DNA of 64,000 nucleotides from Chryseobacterium indologenes (GTDB lineage Bacteria; Bacteroidota; Bacteroidia; Flavobacteriales; Weeksellaceae): assembly GCF_002025665.1 (NCBI RefSeq), contig NZ_CP018786.1:5022001-5086000 (forward strand), in the 5' to 3' direction. Below are positions 25,157 through 33,958 of this stretch, in pieces. The position numbers and the translations under genes were made by a program. Every line of letters begins with the position of its first letter. The stretch's first letter is position 1. The notes below the pieces were generated by a model. The model had not been told where the DNA came from. It saw only the letters and a list, made by a program, of their open reading frames with translations, and did no database searches.

Positions 25157-27982
25157 ATGAAAACAAAATTAGAGAAATTACTTACCCTTGTTTTTGTCTG
25201 TTTCATTGTCTTTGTTTCAGCGCAAAAACAGTTAATTATAGGAACTGTTCTTGACGGCAGCCAGCCTCTCCCCGGGGCTACCATCAAAATAAAAGGCTTA
25301 TCTAAAAATATAACTACTGATATCGAAGGAAAATTTACCATCAACGATATTAAAGAAGGCCAATACACATTACAAATCAGCTATATAGGTTATGAATCTT
25401 CAGATATTACTATTGATCTGAAACCAGAACAAACGGTTGACTTAGGAATTATTAAACTTTCACAACCTAGAAAAAATATTGATGAAATTGTCGTTACCGG
25501 AACGTTGAAAAATACAGAAGCGAGAGCTTTAAACCTTCAGAAAAATGCCATCAATATTACCAATGTGATTGCCTCAGACGGAATTGGAAAGCTACCGGAC
25601 AGAAATGCAGCAGAAACCGTACAGCGTGTGCAGGGAGTTTCTATTGAAAGAGACCAGGGAGAAGGAAGATTTGTTTCCCTGAGAGGACTTCCGCCATTCT
25701 GGGCATCCACAACCATCAATGGAAACAGACTTCCCACTGCAGAGGAAGAAACGACTTCCAGAGCAACAGCATTCGATTTTTTTCCTACAGAACTGATCTC
25801 CTATGTACATGTAAACAAATCTTTTACCCCAGATATTGAAGCTGACGGAATAGGCGGTGGTGTCAATTTCATCACCAAAATCCCACCGATGAAAACAGAA
25901 TTTAAAGCCACTGTGGGAACCGGCTATAATGCAAAGTCTGACAAAGGGGTTTACAACCTTGGATTTTTGTACGGAGGAAGAACGAAAGATAAAAAATTCG
26001 GGTATTTATTCAACTTTGCTCATTTCATCAGAAATTGGTCTACAGATAATTTTGAAGCACGAAGAAGTGGTGACGAAGGCGTTTTCAGGCTGGAACTTCG
26101 TGATTATAACGGGGTGAGAAAAACAACCGGGATCAATACAGCTTTTGAATATGTGTTGTCTCCAAAAACAACCTTCTATTTAAAAGGAATGTATGGTACT
26201 TTATCGGATGATGAAACCCACTATAAACACAGAATCCGTTTTGATAAATTCAGCAGTGCTAATAATACAGCAAGAGTGGAGCTTCAGAATATCCATAACT
26301 TACTGATTACAGAGCTTACTTCTGTTTCTTTGGGAGCAGTTCATAACTTAAATAAAGGAAAAATTGACTGGGATTTATCTTACTACGACAACAAATTCAA
26401 GTATGGAAATATTCCTGATAAGCAGAACAACTCTTACTATGTCATCAAGTACACTCAGTCTGGTGTAGGTATTAATCCTGATTATATTTCCAATCATGGA
26501 AATGGTCCCAGAGCCTATTGGAAAGCTGACGGTGGTAAATTAGATTATAAAAATCCTGATGCATTGTTTGGTTTTTACAGTGATCCAAACTTTAAAATGG
26601 ATGCTTCGCAGATGAGATTTACAGATCTTGAATTTTATAAGGTTTTTGTAGAGGAAAAGGATAAAATCGTAGCGGCTTTCAACCATGAGATCAATGCTTC
26701 TGATCAACTGACCTTAAAATATGGTTTTAAATACCGAGATAAAGAACGTAATGCAAGATTTTCAGACATTTTCTACAACTGGGGCAGTGGTACAGCACCT
26801 CTTTTGTCTGATTATTCTCAATATATCACAACACAGCCCAACGGACCGAAATATTTAAGTGAAATGAATGCCCACATCGGAAACACTTTCGGGCCTGTAC
26901 TTTCTACCGCAGGAATGAACCAGTTTTGGTATGATCAGCAGGGAAATCTGAAAATTAATACAGCTGATTCTGAAGCATTGGAATATAATAAAGCATTAGG
27001 GAGAAACTTTGATGTGTTTGAAAAACATGCAGATGCTTACGGAATGGCAACCTATAAACTGAATGATAAAATCATCATTTTAGGAGGAATCAGATTATCA
27101 AATACCCATACCAAAGTAAGGGGATACAGTGTGAATGATAACGTTCTGACACCGGTAGAAAATACCAAAAACTATCTGGCTGTTCTTCCGATGATTCATT
27201 TTAAATATACGTTGAACGATAAAACCAATCTTCGTTTCGCTGCGACAAGAACTTTTTCCAGACCGAATTTTGGTGATCTGACTCCGGGAGGAACTTATAT
27301 TGAAGCAGACAACGAGTTCAAAGGTGGAAACCCTAATCTTAATCCTACGTATTCTTTGAATTTTGACCTGATGGGAGAATACTATTTTTCCAATGTCGGA
27401 ATTCTGAGTGGCGGTGTTTTCTATAAATCAATTACTGATCCTATTTTCCAGGATTCTTTTATCGGAGATTACAATGGAATCAACGGGGTACAATTTACAG
27501 CTCCTAATAACGGAAAAGCAGCATGGCTGGGAGGAATTGAGTTGGGAATTAATAAAAGATTTGACTTCCTTCCGGGGTTTTTACAATACTTTGGAGTACA
27601 ATTGAATGCCACCTTCATGACTTCCGAAATGGAAAAACCAAGCGGAAGAACGGTAGCCCTTCCCTACCAGGCCAAAGAGTTGTATAATGCGCAACTTTTC
27701 TTTGAGAAAAAAGGATTCAATGCAAGACTGGCTTACAACTACAAAGGAAAGTATGCCGTAGAATATGCAGAAGAAGATATCAATGATTCTTATTATGGTA
27801 AATACAGCAATCTGGATTTCGGAGGTTCTTATCAATTTACCAAATACCTGACTTTGTATGCGGATGTGAACAATATTCTGAACAAACCGCTGATCTATCA
27901 CTTCGGAAAAAGCGAAGATCGTCCGGAACAGGTGGAATATTATGGAGTCCGATTCAATCTTGGAATAAAACTGAACTTCTAA
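25157..27982 (+). CDS. TonB-dependent receptor (probable phosphonate/organophosphate uptake)
   Basis: A TonB-dependent outer-membrane receptor of 941 residues from the ATG at 25157 (MKTKLEKLLTLVFVCFIVFVSAQ, a clear signal peptide); the upstream start at 25124 would add a tail before the signal and is rejected. Domains in order: a carboxypeptidase-regulatory-like beta-sandwich (about 25-105), the plug (about 110-240, with DEIVVTG, ERDQGEGRFVSLRGL and EADGIGGGVNF), and the 22-strand barrel ending in the terminal aromatic LGIKLNF. No SusD partner follows, so it is not a SusCD pair. It is ten bases before the permease gene, and the set suggests import of a phosphonate-type compound; the ligand is inference. 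Confidence 0.93.
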   Translation: MKTKLEKLLTLVFVCFIVFVSAQKQLIIGTVLDGSQPLPGATIKIKGLSKNITTDIEGKFTINDIKEGQYTLQISYIGYESSDITIDLKPEQTVDLGIIKLSQPRKNIDEIVVTGTLKNTEARALNLQKNAINITNVIASDGIGKLPDRNAAETVQRVQGVSIERDQGEGRFVSLRGLPPFWASTTINGNRLPTAEEETTSRATAFDFFPTELISYVHVNKSFTPDIEADGIGGGVNFITKIPPMKTEFKATVGTGYNAKSDKGVYNLGFLYGGRTKDKKFGYLFNFAHFIRNWSTDNFEARRSGDEGVFRLELRDYNGVRKTTGINTAFEYVLSPKTTFYLKGMYGTLSDDETHYKHRIRFDKFSSANNTARVELQNIHNLLITELTSVSLGAVHNLNKGKIDWDLSYYDNKFKYGNIPDKQNNSYYVIKYTQSGVGINPDYISNHGNGPRAYWKADGGKLDYKNPDALFGFYSDPNFKMDASQMRFTDLEFYKVFVEEKDKIVAAFNHEINASDQLTLKYGFKYRDKERNARFSDIFYNWGSGTAPLLSDYSQYITTQPNGPKYLSEMNAHIGNTFGPVLSTAGMNQFWYDQQGNLKINTADSEALEYNKALGRNFDVFEKHADAYGMATYKLNDKIIILGGIRLSNTHTKVRGYSVNDNVLTPVENTKNYLAVLPMIHFKYTLNDKTNLRFAATRTFSRPNFGDLTPGGTYIEADNEFKGGNPNLNPTYSLNFDLMGEYYFSNVGILSGGVFYKSITDPIFQDSFIGDYNGINGVQFTAPNNGKAAWLGGIELGINKRFDFLPGFLQYFGVQLNATFMTSEMEKPSGRTVALPYQAKELYNAQLFFEKKGFNARLAYNYKGKYAVEYAEEDINDSYYGKYSNLDFGGSYQFTKYLTLYADVNNILNKPLIYHFGKSEDRPEQVEYYGVRFNLGIKLNF

Positions 27983-27991
27983 ACCATTACC

Positions 27992-29296
27992 ATGGCCAGA
28001 ACAATCAATAAAAAAACATTAGTAACACTGAAAGCCGCTTTTGCTGCTTTCGGTGTTTACTTCTGCATGTATGGTTTCAGAAAACCTTTTACCGTAGCTT
28101 CTTTCGAGGAACTTTCTTATTTTGGGGTAGATTATAAAATTCTGATTATCATTGCCCAGGCTGTAGGCTATTTTATTTCAAAATTCATTGGGATCAAATT
28201 TATTTCCGAACTGAAACCTCAGAAAAGACTCACTTATCTGTTTGTTTTCATTGGCATTGCAGAACTTGCATTATTAGGATTTGCAGCTGTTCCTGCTCCT
28301 TATAATATTCTGTTTATGTTGATCAATGGTATTCCGTTGGGAATGATCTGGGGAATTGTTTTCTCTTATATTGAAGGACGAAAAACCACAGAAATCATCG
28401 GACTATTTTTATGTTCAAGCTTTGTAGTGTCTTCAGGTTTTACAAAATCGGCAGGAAAATTTCTGATGGATACTTTCTCGGTTTCAGAATTCTGGATGCC
28501 TTTTTCAGCCGGACTTATTTTCATAATTCCATTGATTCTTTTCGGGCTATTGCTTGAAAGAATCCCCCAACCTTCGGACGAAGATATTTTACTTAAAAAC
28601 AAGAGACAACCGTTGAATGGATCAGAAAGAAAAGCTTTGATTCAGCAGTTTTTTGTTCCGATCGTATGTATCATCTTTTTATATATCAGTTTAACGGTTT
28701 TAAGAGACTTCAGAGATAATTTCAACCGAGAGATCTGGGATGGACTGCATTTTAGTTTCGACAGCTCTATTTTCACCTTAACGGAAATACCTATCGCCGT
28801 AATGGTTCTGGTGATTTTAAGCTTTATGGTAAAAGTAAAAAACAATAAAAAGGCATTTGCCTATTATCATTATATCCTTTTTGCAGGCATTCTTACGGTA
28901 GGACTTTCTACGTATCTGTTTCAGCAAGGTTCTCTATCGCCTTTTTTATGGATGACAATTTCCGGCTTCGGAATGTACATCTGTTATATTCCTTTTAATG
29001 GAATTTATTTTGATCGGATGATTGCCGCTTTTGAGATCAAAGGAAATGTAGGTTTTCTGATCTATATTGTGGATTCTTTCGGGTATCTGGGAAGCGTTCT
29101 GGTTCTATTGTACAAAAACTTCGGATCAGCTCAGACCTCGTGGCTTACTTTTTATATCAATTTAAATTACATTATAACAATAACGGTTTTTATTCTTTCT
29201 GTGGTTGCTTTTCTGGCTTTCAGGAACAAATCAAAGCCGAAATCAAACTCAAACTCTAATCAATTCATCAATTTCGATACGTCGAAAATTTTATAA
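27992..29296 (+). CDS. MFS-like permease (DUF5690-type), probable phosphonate importer
   Basis: A 434-residue polytopic membrane protein with about twelve hydrophobic helices, opening KAAFAAFGVYFCMYGFRKPFTVASF. I recognise it as the Bacteroidota DUF5690 type, a distant major-facilitator-like family; no solute is known to me. A glycerol-3-phosphate-permease-like FGFRKPF-type start is suggestive of an organophosphate carrier. It lies between the TonB receptor (nine-base gap) and the FAD oxidoreductase (11-base gap), so it would carry the compound across the inner membrane. The tail is a Ser/Asn-rich stretch of no evident function. Confidence 0.8.
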   Translation: MARTINKKTLVTLKAAFAAFGVYFCMYGFRKPFTVASFEELSYFGVDYKILIIIAQAVGYFISKFIGIKFISELKPQKRLTYLFVFIGIAELALLGFAAVPAPYNILFMLINGIPLGMIWGIVFSYIEGRKTTEIIGLFLCSSFVVSSGFTKSAGKFLMDTFSVSEFWMPFSAGLIFIIPLILFGLLLERIPQPSDEDILLKNKRQPLNGSERKALIQQFFVPIVCIIFLYISLTVLRDFRDNFNREIWDGLHFSFDSSIFTLTEIPIAVMVLVILSFMVKVKNNKKAFAYYHYILFAGILTVGLSTYLFQQGSLSPFLWMTISGFGMYICYIPFNGIYFDRMIAAFEIKGNVGFLIYIVDSFGYLGSVLVLLYKNFGSAQTSWLTFYINLNYIITITVFILSVVAFLAFRNKSKPKSNSNSNQFINFDTSKIL

Positions 29297-29307
29297 ATTA
29301 TAGTACA

Positions 29308-30462
29308 ATGACAACAAAATTTGATTTACTCGTTGTAGGAGGTGGAATTTTAGGAACATTCCATGCTTATCATGCGCTGAAGAAAAATCTTAAAGTAGCT
29401 TTACTGGAAAGAAACTCGGTTCCTCAAGGTGCTACGGTAAGAAATTTCGGACAGGTGGTACCTTCCGGAATGGATCTTAAGTGGCAGAATTTCGGAAGAG
29501 AAAGTCTGGCCATATACAATGAACTTCATGATCAGGCAGATCTTACTATCAGACAAAACGGTTCGGTATATATTGCTTCCAATGATGAAGAGCTTCAGTT
29601 GATTGAAGAACTTTATGAAATCAACAGAAACAATGATTATGAATCTGTTTTATTATCCAAAAATGACTGCATCAAGAAATTTGATGGACTTCGTTCAGAC
29701 TATTGCAAAGGAGGTTTGTTTTTTCCACAGGAACTTTCCGTAGATTCTGCAGATATGATTGTAAAGCTTCACAAGCTGCTTCAGGAAAAAATGGGACTGC
29801 AGATTTTCTACAATACAACGGTTCTTGAAACCCATGAAGATGATCTGAAATGTATAGCTATTACTGCAGATGGAACAGAATTCAATGCTTCCAAAATCAT
29901 CATCTGCGGTGGACACGAGTTTAAAACTTTATATCCTAAAGTATTCAATGACAGCGATCTTGAGGTGAGTAAACTTCAGATGCTTCAGACCAAACCTCAA
30001 GGAATCTATTCTCTTCAGGGAAATATCCTTACAGGGCTTTCTGTGAGAAGGTATGAATCTTTCAGCGAATGTCCTTCTTTTCAGAAAATCAAGGCTTTAG
30101 AAGACCCCAACTCATTTGAAAAGAAATACGGAGTTCATATTTTATTCAAACAGGCTCTTGATGGTTCTATCATCATAGGAGATTCTCACGAATATGCAGA
30201 TGCTAAAAACGCAGATGATTTGGGATATGATCTTAATATGGAGATTGATGAATTCATGATTCATGAGGCAAAAAAAATTATTGATCTTCCCACCTATGAA
30301 ATTCAGAGACGATGGTTCGGAATCTATTCTCAATGCAAAACGAAAGATATTTTTGAGCACAGCCCATCTGCCAATATTCATATTGTAACAGGGATCGGAG
30401 GAAAAGGGATGACCGGAAGCGGTGGCTTTTCCAAATTTAATATTGAAAAAATATACGCATAA
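29308..30462 (+). CDS. FAD-dependent oxidoreductase (TIGR03364-like, aminophosphonate oxidase type)
   Basis: A 384-residue DAO-family flavoenzyme. The Rossmann fold is LLVVGGGILGTFHAYHAL (residues 7-24), with ALLERN binding the ribose and a C-terminal GIGGKGMTGSGG FAD contact. The family I recall as TIGR03364 is found beside the phosphonatase-like TIGR03351 hydrolase, exactly as here, and is believed to deaminate an aminoethylphosphonate-type amine to an aldehyde. That would replace the usual transaminase PhnW, which is absent from the window. The hydrolase gene starts seven bases after its stop. Substrate is inferred from context. Confidence 0.87.
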   Translation: MTTKFDLLVVGGGILGTFHAYHALKKNLKVALLERNSVPQGATVRNFGQVVPSGMDLKWQNFGRESLAIYNELHDQADLTIRQNGSVYIASNDEELQLIEELYEINRNNDYESVLLSKNDCIKKFDGLRSDYCKGGLFFPQELSVDSADMIVKLHKLLQEKMGLQIFYNTTVLETHEDDLKCIAITADGTEFNASKIIICGGHEFKTLYPKVFNDSDLEVSKLQMLQTKPQGIYSLQGNILTGLSVRRYESFSECPSFQKIKALEDPNSFEKKYGVHILFKQALDGSIIIGDSHEYADAKNADDLGYDLNMEIDEFMIHEAKKIIDLPTYEIQRRWFGIYSQCKTKDIFEHSPSANIHIVTGIGGKGMTGSGGFSKFNIEKIYA

Positions 30463-30469
30463 CATTGAC

Positions 30470-31138
30470 ATGAAAAATATAGAATTACTCGTTCTGGATA
30501 TGGCCGGAACAACAATTGATGAGGATAATGTAGTTTACAAAACGCTTACTAGTGCCGTGAATGATTATGGCTACAATGTAAGCCTGGAAAAAGTATTATC
30601 CAGCTGTGCCGGAATGGAAAAACTGGAAGCCATTACCAGTCTTTTAAAGGAAATCAATGGGAACGAAGAAGATGCTCCTGCTATTTTTGAGAATTTTTCT
30701 GATCAACTGAAAGAATCTTATCAAAATCTGGATGTAAAACCTATTAACGGAGCAGAAGATTTCTTATTGAATATGAAAGCTCAAAACAAGAAAATCGTTT
30801 TGAATACAGGCTATACCTCAGAAATCGCCCATCAGCTTCTCAATAAACTCAACTGGAAAGAAAATATTCATTTTGATGCTTTGATTACTGCTGATGATGT
30901 TTCAGAAAGCCGCCCAAGCCCTGAAATGATCCAACTTGCGATGAAGAAATTCAATATTACTGAAGCAAGTAAAGTTTTAAAGGCTGGTGATTCTGTTATT
31001 GATATTGAAGAGGGAAAAAATGCAGGTTGCGGATTAACAGTAGCCGTACTTTCCGGAGCTCAAACCCAGTCAGCGCTTGAAAAAGCATCTCCGGATTATA
31101 TTCTGAATACCATTTCTGAAGCTGAAGGTATTCTTTAA
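30470..31138 (+). CDS. Phosphonatase-like HAD hydrolase (TIGR03351 type)
   Basis: A 222-residue HAD-superfamily hydrolase starting at the ATG at 30470; an upstream ATG at 30422 would overlap the FAD gene. The nucleophile motif is LVLDMAGTTID with Asp10, the D-x-AGT form special to phosphonatases rather than the common D-x-D. The cap has AGMEKLEAI with Lys51 at the position of the Schiff-base lysine of PhnX. SESRPSPEMI supplies the arginine that replaces the usual HAD lysine, and GDSVIDIEEGKNAG the final acidic motif. Together these imply C-P bond cleavage of phosphonoacetaldehyde or a close relative, yielding phosphate. Confidence 0.9.
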   Translation: MKNIELLVLDMAGTTIDEDNVVYKTLTSAVNDYGYNVSLEKVLSSCAGMEKLEAITSLLKEINGNEEDAPAIFENFSDQLKESYQNLDVKPINGAEDFLLNMKAQNKKIVLNTGYTSEIAHQLLNKLNWKENIHFDALITADDVSESRPSPEMIQLAMKKFNITEASKVLKAGDSVIDIEEGKNAGCGLTVAVLSGAQTQSALEKASPDYILNTISEAEGIL

Positions 31139-31172
31139 TCCATTTTTTCAGATTATTTTTAAATACTTCTTG

Positions 31173-31218
31173 ACACAAATGTTTTCATGGTTTTTCCATT
31201 GGAAATGTTTGTGTTTTT
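31173..31218 (+). terminator. Probable terminator of the phosphonate operon
   Basis: ACACAAATGTTTTCATGG pairs imperfectly, using some G-U pairs, with CCATTGGAAATGTTTGTGT and ends in a five-T run. It begins 35 bases after the hydrolase stop codon. Confidence 0.65.
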
Positions 31219-31444
31219 ACCATCCCGTCAAATTTTCAATTTGACACCCGGGAATATCGTACGTTCGATTTAATATTTGTCAAAACCGGAGATTTTCGGA
31301 TGCTTTTGTGAGCTTTATTTATATTCGCAAAGCCTAGAACTTAAAATAAATAGAGTCATTTTCTTTTGTGACTTTTGTGGTTAGTATTCAGCTTTTTTTG
31401 TGAACTTTTTAATTATCAATTAATTAACTTTCTGTTCATAAAAA

Positions 31445-31508
31445 TTTACAAATAGTAAACTAATTTTACAATAGTTAAAAATAAATTACTATTTGTAAAC
31501 TTTTGTAA
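31445..31508. promoter_or_regulatory. Clustered TTTACAA motifs, including a 14-base inverted repeat, before the phosphatase gene
   Basis: TTTACAAATAGTAA (31445-31458) is repeated as its perfect inverse TTACTATTTGTAAA (31486-31499). A further TTTACAATAG copy is at 31465-31474. The right arm extends into the inverse of the 19-base element found before the TonB receptor gene (31490-31508). This looks like a multi-site operator, 20 bases before the ATG at 31529; the binding protein is not known. Confidence 0.55.
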
Positions 31509-31528
31509 TTCTAAAACCTTATTTCCCC

Positions 31529-33382
31529 ATGAAAACAAAACTATTCTCAATGGCTGTTGTAATGAGCTGTTTCCTTGGAGCTCAGACCAAAAAAGTCCTT
31601 TTTATTGGTATTGACGGATGCCGTGCAGATGTTATGATGTCTACCCCAACTCCTAACATCCAAAACCTTATCAGTCAGTCAATTTACTCTATTGACGGGC
31701 TTTGCGCCGCCACTACCTGGAGCGGAAACGGATGGAGCACCATGCTGACGGGTGTATGGCACACCAAACACAATGTTCAGGACAATAATTTCACCAGTCC
31801 GAACTATGTTAATTATCCGGATTTTTTAACAAGAGCAGAGACTTATAATCCAGCTCTAAGAACTATTTCTCTGGCTCATTGGTCGCCGATCAACGATAAA
31901 ATCATCCAAACCGCGGATGTAAAAACCAATCTGGCAACGGATCTTGCTGTAAAAAATGCAGCTGTTACGGCTTTACAAAATGATAATCCGGATATTCTCT
32001 TCGTAGATTTCGATGATGTAGACCATGCCGGACATTCTTATGGGTTCTCATCTACTGTTTCTCAATATGTAAATTCTATTAAGACTACAGATTCTTATAT
32101 CGGAGAAATTGTGACTGCTATGAAAAACAGACCTTCTTATAATAATGAAGACTGGCTGGTAGTATTGACTACAGATCACGGAGCTATTGAAAGTTCTCAT
32201 GGAGGCGGAAATCTTACAGAAAGAAATATTTTTACGGTGTACTCCAATCCTGGATTTACCCCACAACAGATCAGTAAAACCATTCTGGAATCCAATAAAA
32301 CATTCAATCAGCTGAATTTCCCTGCCGGAACTTATGCAAAACCAGCCAATCAGACTTCTTTTAATTTTGGAGCGAATCAGGATTTTACCATTGAATTTTG
32401 GGTGAAACCGAATGCTGCTTACTCCAGTGATCCGGTGATGATCAGTAATAAAAACTGGGTTAATGGGAAAAATAAAGGATTTGTATTCTCAGGATATTCC
32501 GGCCAGACTTTCAAGATGAATATTGGAGACGGAACGAACAGGATTGACCTTGTAGGCGGAAAAGTGGAAACGAATAAGTGGAAACATATTGCGGCAAGCT
32601 TTGACAGAGATGGTCTTGTAACCCTGTACGAAGATGGTGTTCCGGTAACTTTTGCTAAAATGAATACGATCGGAAATATTGATTCCGGTCTTCCTTTGAG
32701 CTTAAACCAGGATGGAACCAATGCTTACGGAATTAATCTGGCGGCTTCTTATAAAGATGTAAGAATCTGGAAATCGGCTCTTCCCAATGATGTCATCGTG
32801 AATTGGGCGAACCAGGATATTACAACTTCGCATCCTTATTATTCTCAATTATTAGCCAATTGGAAATGTAATGGAACTTCAGGCAATATGGTGACAGACT
32901 CTGGTCCAAACGCCAACAATATGACTGTGACAGGATCTCCTACTTATAATGCAGGTACAGTTAATAATTTTAGGATCTATGATTATACCTCAACAACGAG
33001 AGAAACAGACCACTTCCCTACGGTACTGAACTGGCTTTGTATTCCGGTGCAGTCTTCATGGGGAATAGATGGAGTGAATAGAATTCCGGCATGTTCCAAA
33101 GAAATATTATCAGCAAAAGAGACGAAGGTAATCGCTGAAGATTTTAAAATGTATCCGAATCCTGTTTCAACATTCATTGGAATCCAGTATCAATCTGAGG
33201 ATAAGGAAATTAAAGCAGAAATCACAGACAGTAAAGGATCAAATGTTTTAACAACACATCTAAAGTCTTCAAGAGGTTTTTACGATGAAAAAATCAATAT
33301 CGGAAATCTTCCGGCTGGTGTGTATTTCATTAAAATCAACGGAAGCAAAAAAGCACTGACCAAGACATTCATCAAGAAATAA
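31529..33382 (+). CDS. Secreted alkaline-phosphatase-superfamily enzyme with LamG-like and T9SS sorting domains
   Basis: A 617-residue secreted protein. After a signal peptide (MKTKLFSMAVVMSCFLGAQ) comes an alkaline phosphatase/nucleotide pyrophosphatase catalytic domain: metal-binding FIGIDG (Asp29), the nucleophile loop ATTWSGNGWSTMLTG (by spacing to LTG the nucleophile is probably Ser65 rather than the common Thr), DFDDVDHAGHSYGF and LTTDHGAIESSHGG with further metal ligands. Residues 270-460 form a LamG/concanavalin-like domain (FTIEFWVKPN, KWKHIAASFD, LYEDGVPV). The last 80 residues are a type A T9SS sorting domain (MYPNPVS to GVYFIKI). It likely releases phosphate from an extracellular ester or phosphonate-linked substrate; which one is unknown. 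Confidence 0.9.
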   Translation: MKTKLFSMAVVMSCFLGAQTKKVLFIGIDGCRADVMMSTPTPNIQNLISQSIYSIDGLCAATTWSGNGWSTMLTGVWHTKHNVQDNNFTSPNYVNYPDFLTRAETYNPALRTISLAHWSPINDKIIQTADVKTNLATDLAVKNAAVTALQNDNPDILFVDFDDVDHAGHSYGFSSTVSQYVNSIKTTDSYIGEIVTAMKNRPSYNNEDWLVVLTTDHGAIESSHGGGNLTERNIFTVYSNPGFTPQQISKTILESNKTFNQLNFPAGTYAKPANQTSFNFGANQDFTIEFWVKPNAAYSSDPVMISNKNWVNGKNKGFVFSGYSGQTFKMNIGDGTNRIDLVGGKVETNKWKHIAASFDRDGLVTLYEDGVPVTFAKMNTIGNIDSGLPLSLNQDGTNAYGINLAASYKDVRIWKSALPNDVIVNWANQDITTSHPYYSQLLANWKCNGTSGNMVTDSGPNANNMTVTGSPTYNAGTVNNFRIYDYTSTTRETDHFPTVLNWLCIPVQSSWGIDGVNRIPACSKEILSAKETKVIAEDFKMYPNPVSTFIGIQYQSEDKEIKAEITDSKGSNVLTTHLKSSRGFYDEKINIGNLPAGVYFIKINGSKKALTKTFIKK

Positions 33383-33410
33383 AACAGTAAAGCAATTAGA
33401 TTTAAATTTG

Positions 33411-33456
33411 ATATTAGAACAAGGATATTCCTATCCGAGTTCTAATATTTTTTTTT
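33411..33456 (+). terminator. Terminator of the phosphatase gene
   Basis: ATATTAGAAC and GTTCTAATAT form the outer stem with an inner GGATA/TATCC pair, followed by a run of about nine T residues, 29 bases after the stop. Confidence 0.85.
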
Positions 33457-33458
33457 GT

Positions 33459-33944
33459 TTATATACTGAAAATCAACTCCATTCTGACATCTGCACGGTC
33501 GTAATCAGCATGACCGATAGGTGTATGGATAAAGCCAAGCTTTTCATACAACTTAATAGCCGGAACCAAAATAGAATTGGTAACTAAAAACACTTTTTCT
33601 GCATTTAATTCTTTCGCTTTTTCCACTAAAGCATCTCCCAGCAGATATCCTAATTTTTTTCCTTGTGCTTTAGGACTTACCGCCATCTTTGACAGCTCAA
33701 AAGTAAGAGGGTTATCCTCCGTTTTTACCAATGCGCAGGTTCCTACAACTTCTCCATCCAGCAAAGCAAAGGCTATATGTCCGCCTTTATTTAAAATTTC
33801 CTCTTCGGGATGATCCAGAAGCTTGTAATCTCCTGCTTCCATCACAAAAAACGTTTTGATCCATTCCTCATTCAAAGCTTTGAAAGCTTCTTTATACTGA
33901 GGTTCATAGGTTACAATTTTTACTTCATTCTTACTATCATTCAT
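33459..33944 (-). CDS. GNAT-family N-acetyltransferase
   Basis: A 161-residue acetyltransferase of the GNAT fold. The acetyl-CoA-binding signature is AVSPKAQGKKLGYLLGDALVEKA (Q/R-x-x-G-x-G/A variant), preceded by the beta-strand FELSKMAV and followed by VFLVTNSILVPAIKLYEKLGFI, the canonical end. Substrate cannot be told. It is 14 bases downstream of the MocR-like gene and is probably co-transcribed; this pairing is common in related genomes as I recall. Confidence 0.92.
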   Translation of the reverse strand: MNDSKNEVKIVTYEPQYKEAFKALNEEWIKTFFVMEAGDYKLLDHPEEEILNKGGHIAFALLDGEVVGTCALVKTEDNPLTFELSKMAVSPKAQGKKLGYLLGDALVEKAKELNAEKVFLVTNSILVPAIKLYEKLGFIHTPIGHADYDRADVRMELIFSI

Positions 33945-33958
33945 CGCTATAAGGTTTA

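Larger units (their letters stand above)
31139..31528. other. Region between the HAD hydrolase and phosphatase genes
   Basis: This 390-base gap holds a terminator (31173-31218), a short palindrome GTCAAATT-TTC-AATTTGAC (31227-31245), degenerate repeat-like sequence (about 31290-31400), and a cluster of TTTACAA motifs upstream of the phosphatase gene (31445-31508). No open reading frame of interest. Confidence 0.55.
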
